A stretch of DNA of 64,000 bases. It comes from a bacterium. GTDB taxonomy: Bacteria > AUK180. Numbering within the stretch: position 1 is the first letter of the stretch; each line of letters starts with the position of its first letter. The DNA lies in assembly GCA_023144005.1 (NCBI GenBank), contig JAGLGN010000023.1, positions 53,191-117,190 on the forward strand, read 5' to 3'. The position numbers were made by a program, and so were the translations under genes. Of the stretch, positions 63,184 through 64,000 are shown in pieces. Under the pieces are notes generated by a model. The model saw only the letters and a program-made list of their open reading frames with translations, was not told the DNA's origin and did not search any database.

Positions 63184-63771
63184 ATGGGACAGTTTGAATC
63201 AATTGATCCAAAAGTGGAAGTTAACGGACAAACAGTTTTGTCCATTGCAAACGGTATGGGTTCGATGAAGAAGATGGGGCTGAAGATCTTAGCCAATAAT
63301 AATATTCATGACCCGAAACCGGGACAGTGGTATCCCCAGCAGGATTGGCTGGATGCTTTTAAGCAGATCTCTAAAGAGATAGGAAATTATACACTCTTTG
63401 AAATCGGAAAATCAATTCCCGAAAATGCTGAGTTCCCTCCTCATATTGACAGTATTGAGAAGGCTTTAGCGGCAATTGATGTTGCGTATCATATGAATCA
63501 CCGCTTATACGGTAAACCCTTATTTGATCCGCTGACCGGGAAATTGGAAGAGGGTATCGGGCATTATACCTTTACACAGATCAGTGATAAGAAAGTAGAG
63601 ATATTATGTGATAATCCTTATCCTTGTGATTTCGATCGTGGAATTATTGAATCCATGGCCAGAAGATTCAAGCCGGAAGATTGCCGGGTTGTGAATATCG
63701 AGCATGACAGTGTAAAAAGCTGTAGAAATAATGGGGACAACACCTGTAGTTATATAGTTACTTGGCACTAA
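63184..63771 (+). CDS. Unrecognised 195-aa protein, possible V4R/HNOB-like sensor fold
   Basis: This soluble protein has an AGGAG site 7 nt before its ATG and a clear promoter. The C-terminal part, NPYPCDFDRGIIESMARRFKP then CRVVNIEHDSVKSCRNNGDNTCSYIVTW, has the shape of the end of V4R/heme-NO-binding-like domains, which often end in Cys-rich C-x-x-x-G-x-x-x-C-x-Y. The similarity is only a pattern, so I do not assign function. The two cysteines in SCRNNGDNTCSY (179-190) could bind a metal. The gene stands alone. Confidence 0.55.
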   Translation: MGQFESIDPKVEVNGQTVLSIANGMGSMKKMGLKILANNNIHDPKPGQWYPQQDWLDAFKQISKEIGNYTLFEIGKSIPENAEFPPHIDSIEKALAAIDVAYHMNHRLYGKPLFDPLTGKLEEGIGHYTFTQISDKKVEILCDNPYPCDFDRGIIESMARRFKPEDCRVVNIEHDSVKSCRNNGDNTCSYIVTWH

Positions 63772-64000
63772 CGCGAAGCGCGAAGCATGCTTCGCAGTGG
63801 ACCCAGGGACAAGTGGACCCAGTGTCCCTGGGACAAGTGCGAGGTCCGAGGTGAAGGCGAAGCCAATATCCAAATCCGTAACACAAGGAAAGAGGGACAC
63901 GCCGTCGACGATTTGTCAGCACGACTGCCCCGGATAGAAGATACCAAGCGGAAAGTTGAAAATTGCAGAACACTAAACTCTTCGCCCCGTTAGAATCAAA
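63772..64000. repeat. Terminal repeat stretch
   Basis: It holds a 16-bp perfect palindrome (GCGAAGCATGCTTCGC, near 63780) and a 10-bp CCCAGGGACA / TGTCCCTGGG hairpin. Similar phrases appear at 5500-5560 and 62668-62690. No convincing gene is visible to the window end. Confidence 0.5.

Noticed and set aside
63787..63993. 68-codon frame at the right end
   Set aside because: It lies within palindromic repeat DNA and has no ribosome site.

Overview
The window reads as a chromosomal segment of an uncultured-type, diderm (Gram-negative) bacterium. MurE carries the DNPR motif that goes with meso-diaminopimelate peptidoglycan. An arabinose-5-phosphate isomerase (KdsD type) implies Kdo-containing LPS. 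The dcw cluster is complete and in near-ancestral order. Lipoprotein signals are relaxed (…FSC, …LSC), as in spirochaetes, and a PUR-alpha/BpuR-like protein is present, but I cannot place the organism in a phylum from the sequence alone. TTG and GTG starts are common, and genes are tightly packed with 1-20 nt overlaps.

Layout. (1) 1-7012 is an AT-rich accessory island: the tail of a PIN-domain protein, a Gabija-like nuclease/helicase pair, an unrecognised 351-aa protein, a DUF2971 protein, a 44-aa small ORF and a possible HEPN protein, set among REP-like and other short repeats. (2) 7013-10588, minus strand: a large orphan membrane protein, lipA and a PilZ protein. (3) 10674-29719: an array of MraZ-type operator repeats, then 16 dcw genes (mraZ to ftsZ) without interruption, followed by a B12-type radical SAM protein and an envelope protein. 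(4) 29723-41573 is a second AT-rich defence-like island. A perfect 30-bp inverted-repeat (REP pair) element comes first, then a KAP NTPase plus 15-repeat HEAT/zinc-ribbon pair on the minus strand. Divergent from it is a four-gene restriction operon in which a type III Mod/Res pair encloses a large Eco57I-like N6-methyltransferase and a small PD-(D/E)XK nuclease. (5) 41645-49481 is mostly housekeeping: radical SAM, yjbQ, RsmB-like and Ogt-like enzymes, GNAT, PUR-alpha, Nudix and ribF. A 278-bp MITE lies at its left edge. (6) 49471-59207: an NTT-like transporter fused to a cyclic-nucleotide-binding fold, hutH, an AmgK-like kinase, a CCA-adding/HD enzyme, an NSS transporter, a lipoprotein and pgpA. 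(7) 59208-64000 is a repeat-rich stretch with a second MITE copy, a DUF4097-like protein, kdsD, tRNA-Ser(UGA) with repeats of its 3' end downstream, and an orphan 195-aa protein.

The strongest candidates for an undescribed system are the mod / N6-MTase / PD-(D/E)XK / res operon, in which all four genes overlap and so are probably co-translated, and the KAP-HEAT-zinc-ribbon pair facing it. The Gabija-like pair with its two downstream partners comes next. A separate thread is regulatory. The MITE inverted repeats carry outward -35/-10 pairs with 17-bp spacing, and a related solo copy appears to serve as the pilZ promoter. kdsD, and perhaps the KAP gene, look leaderless.
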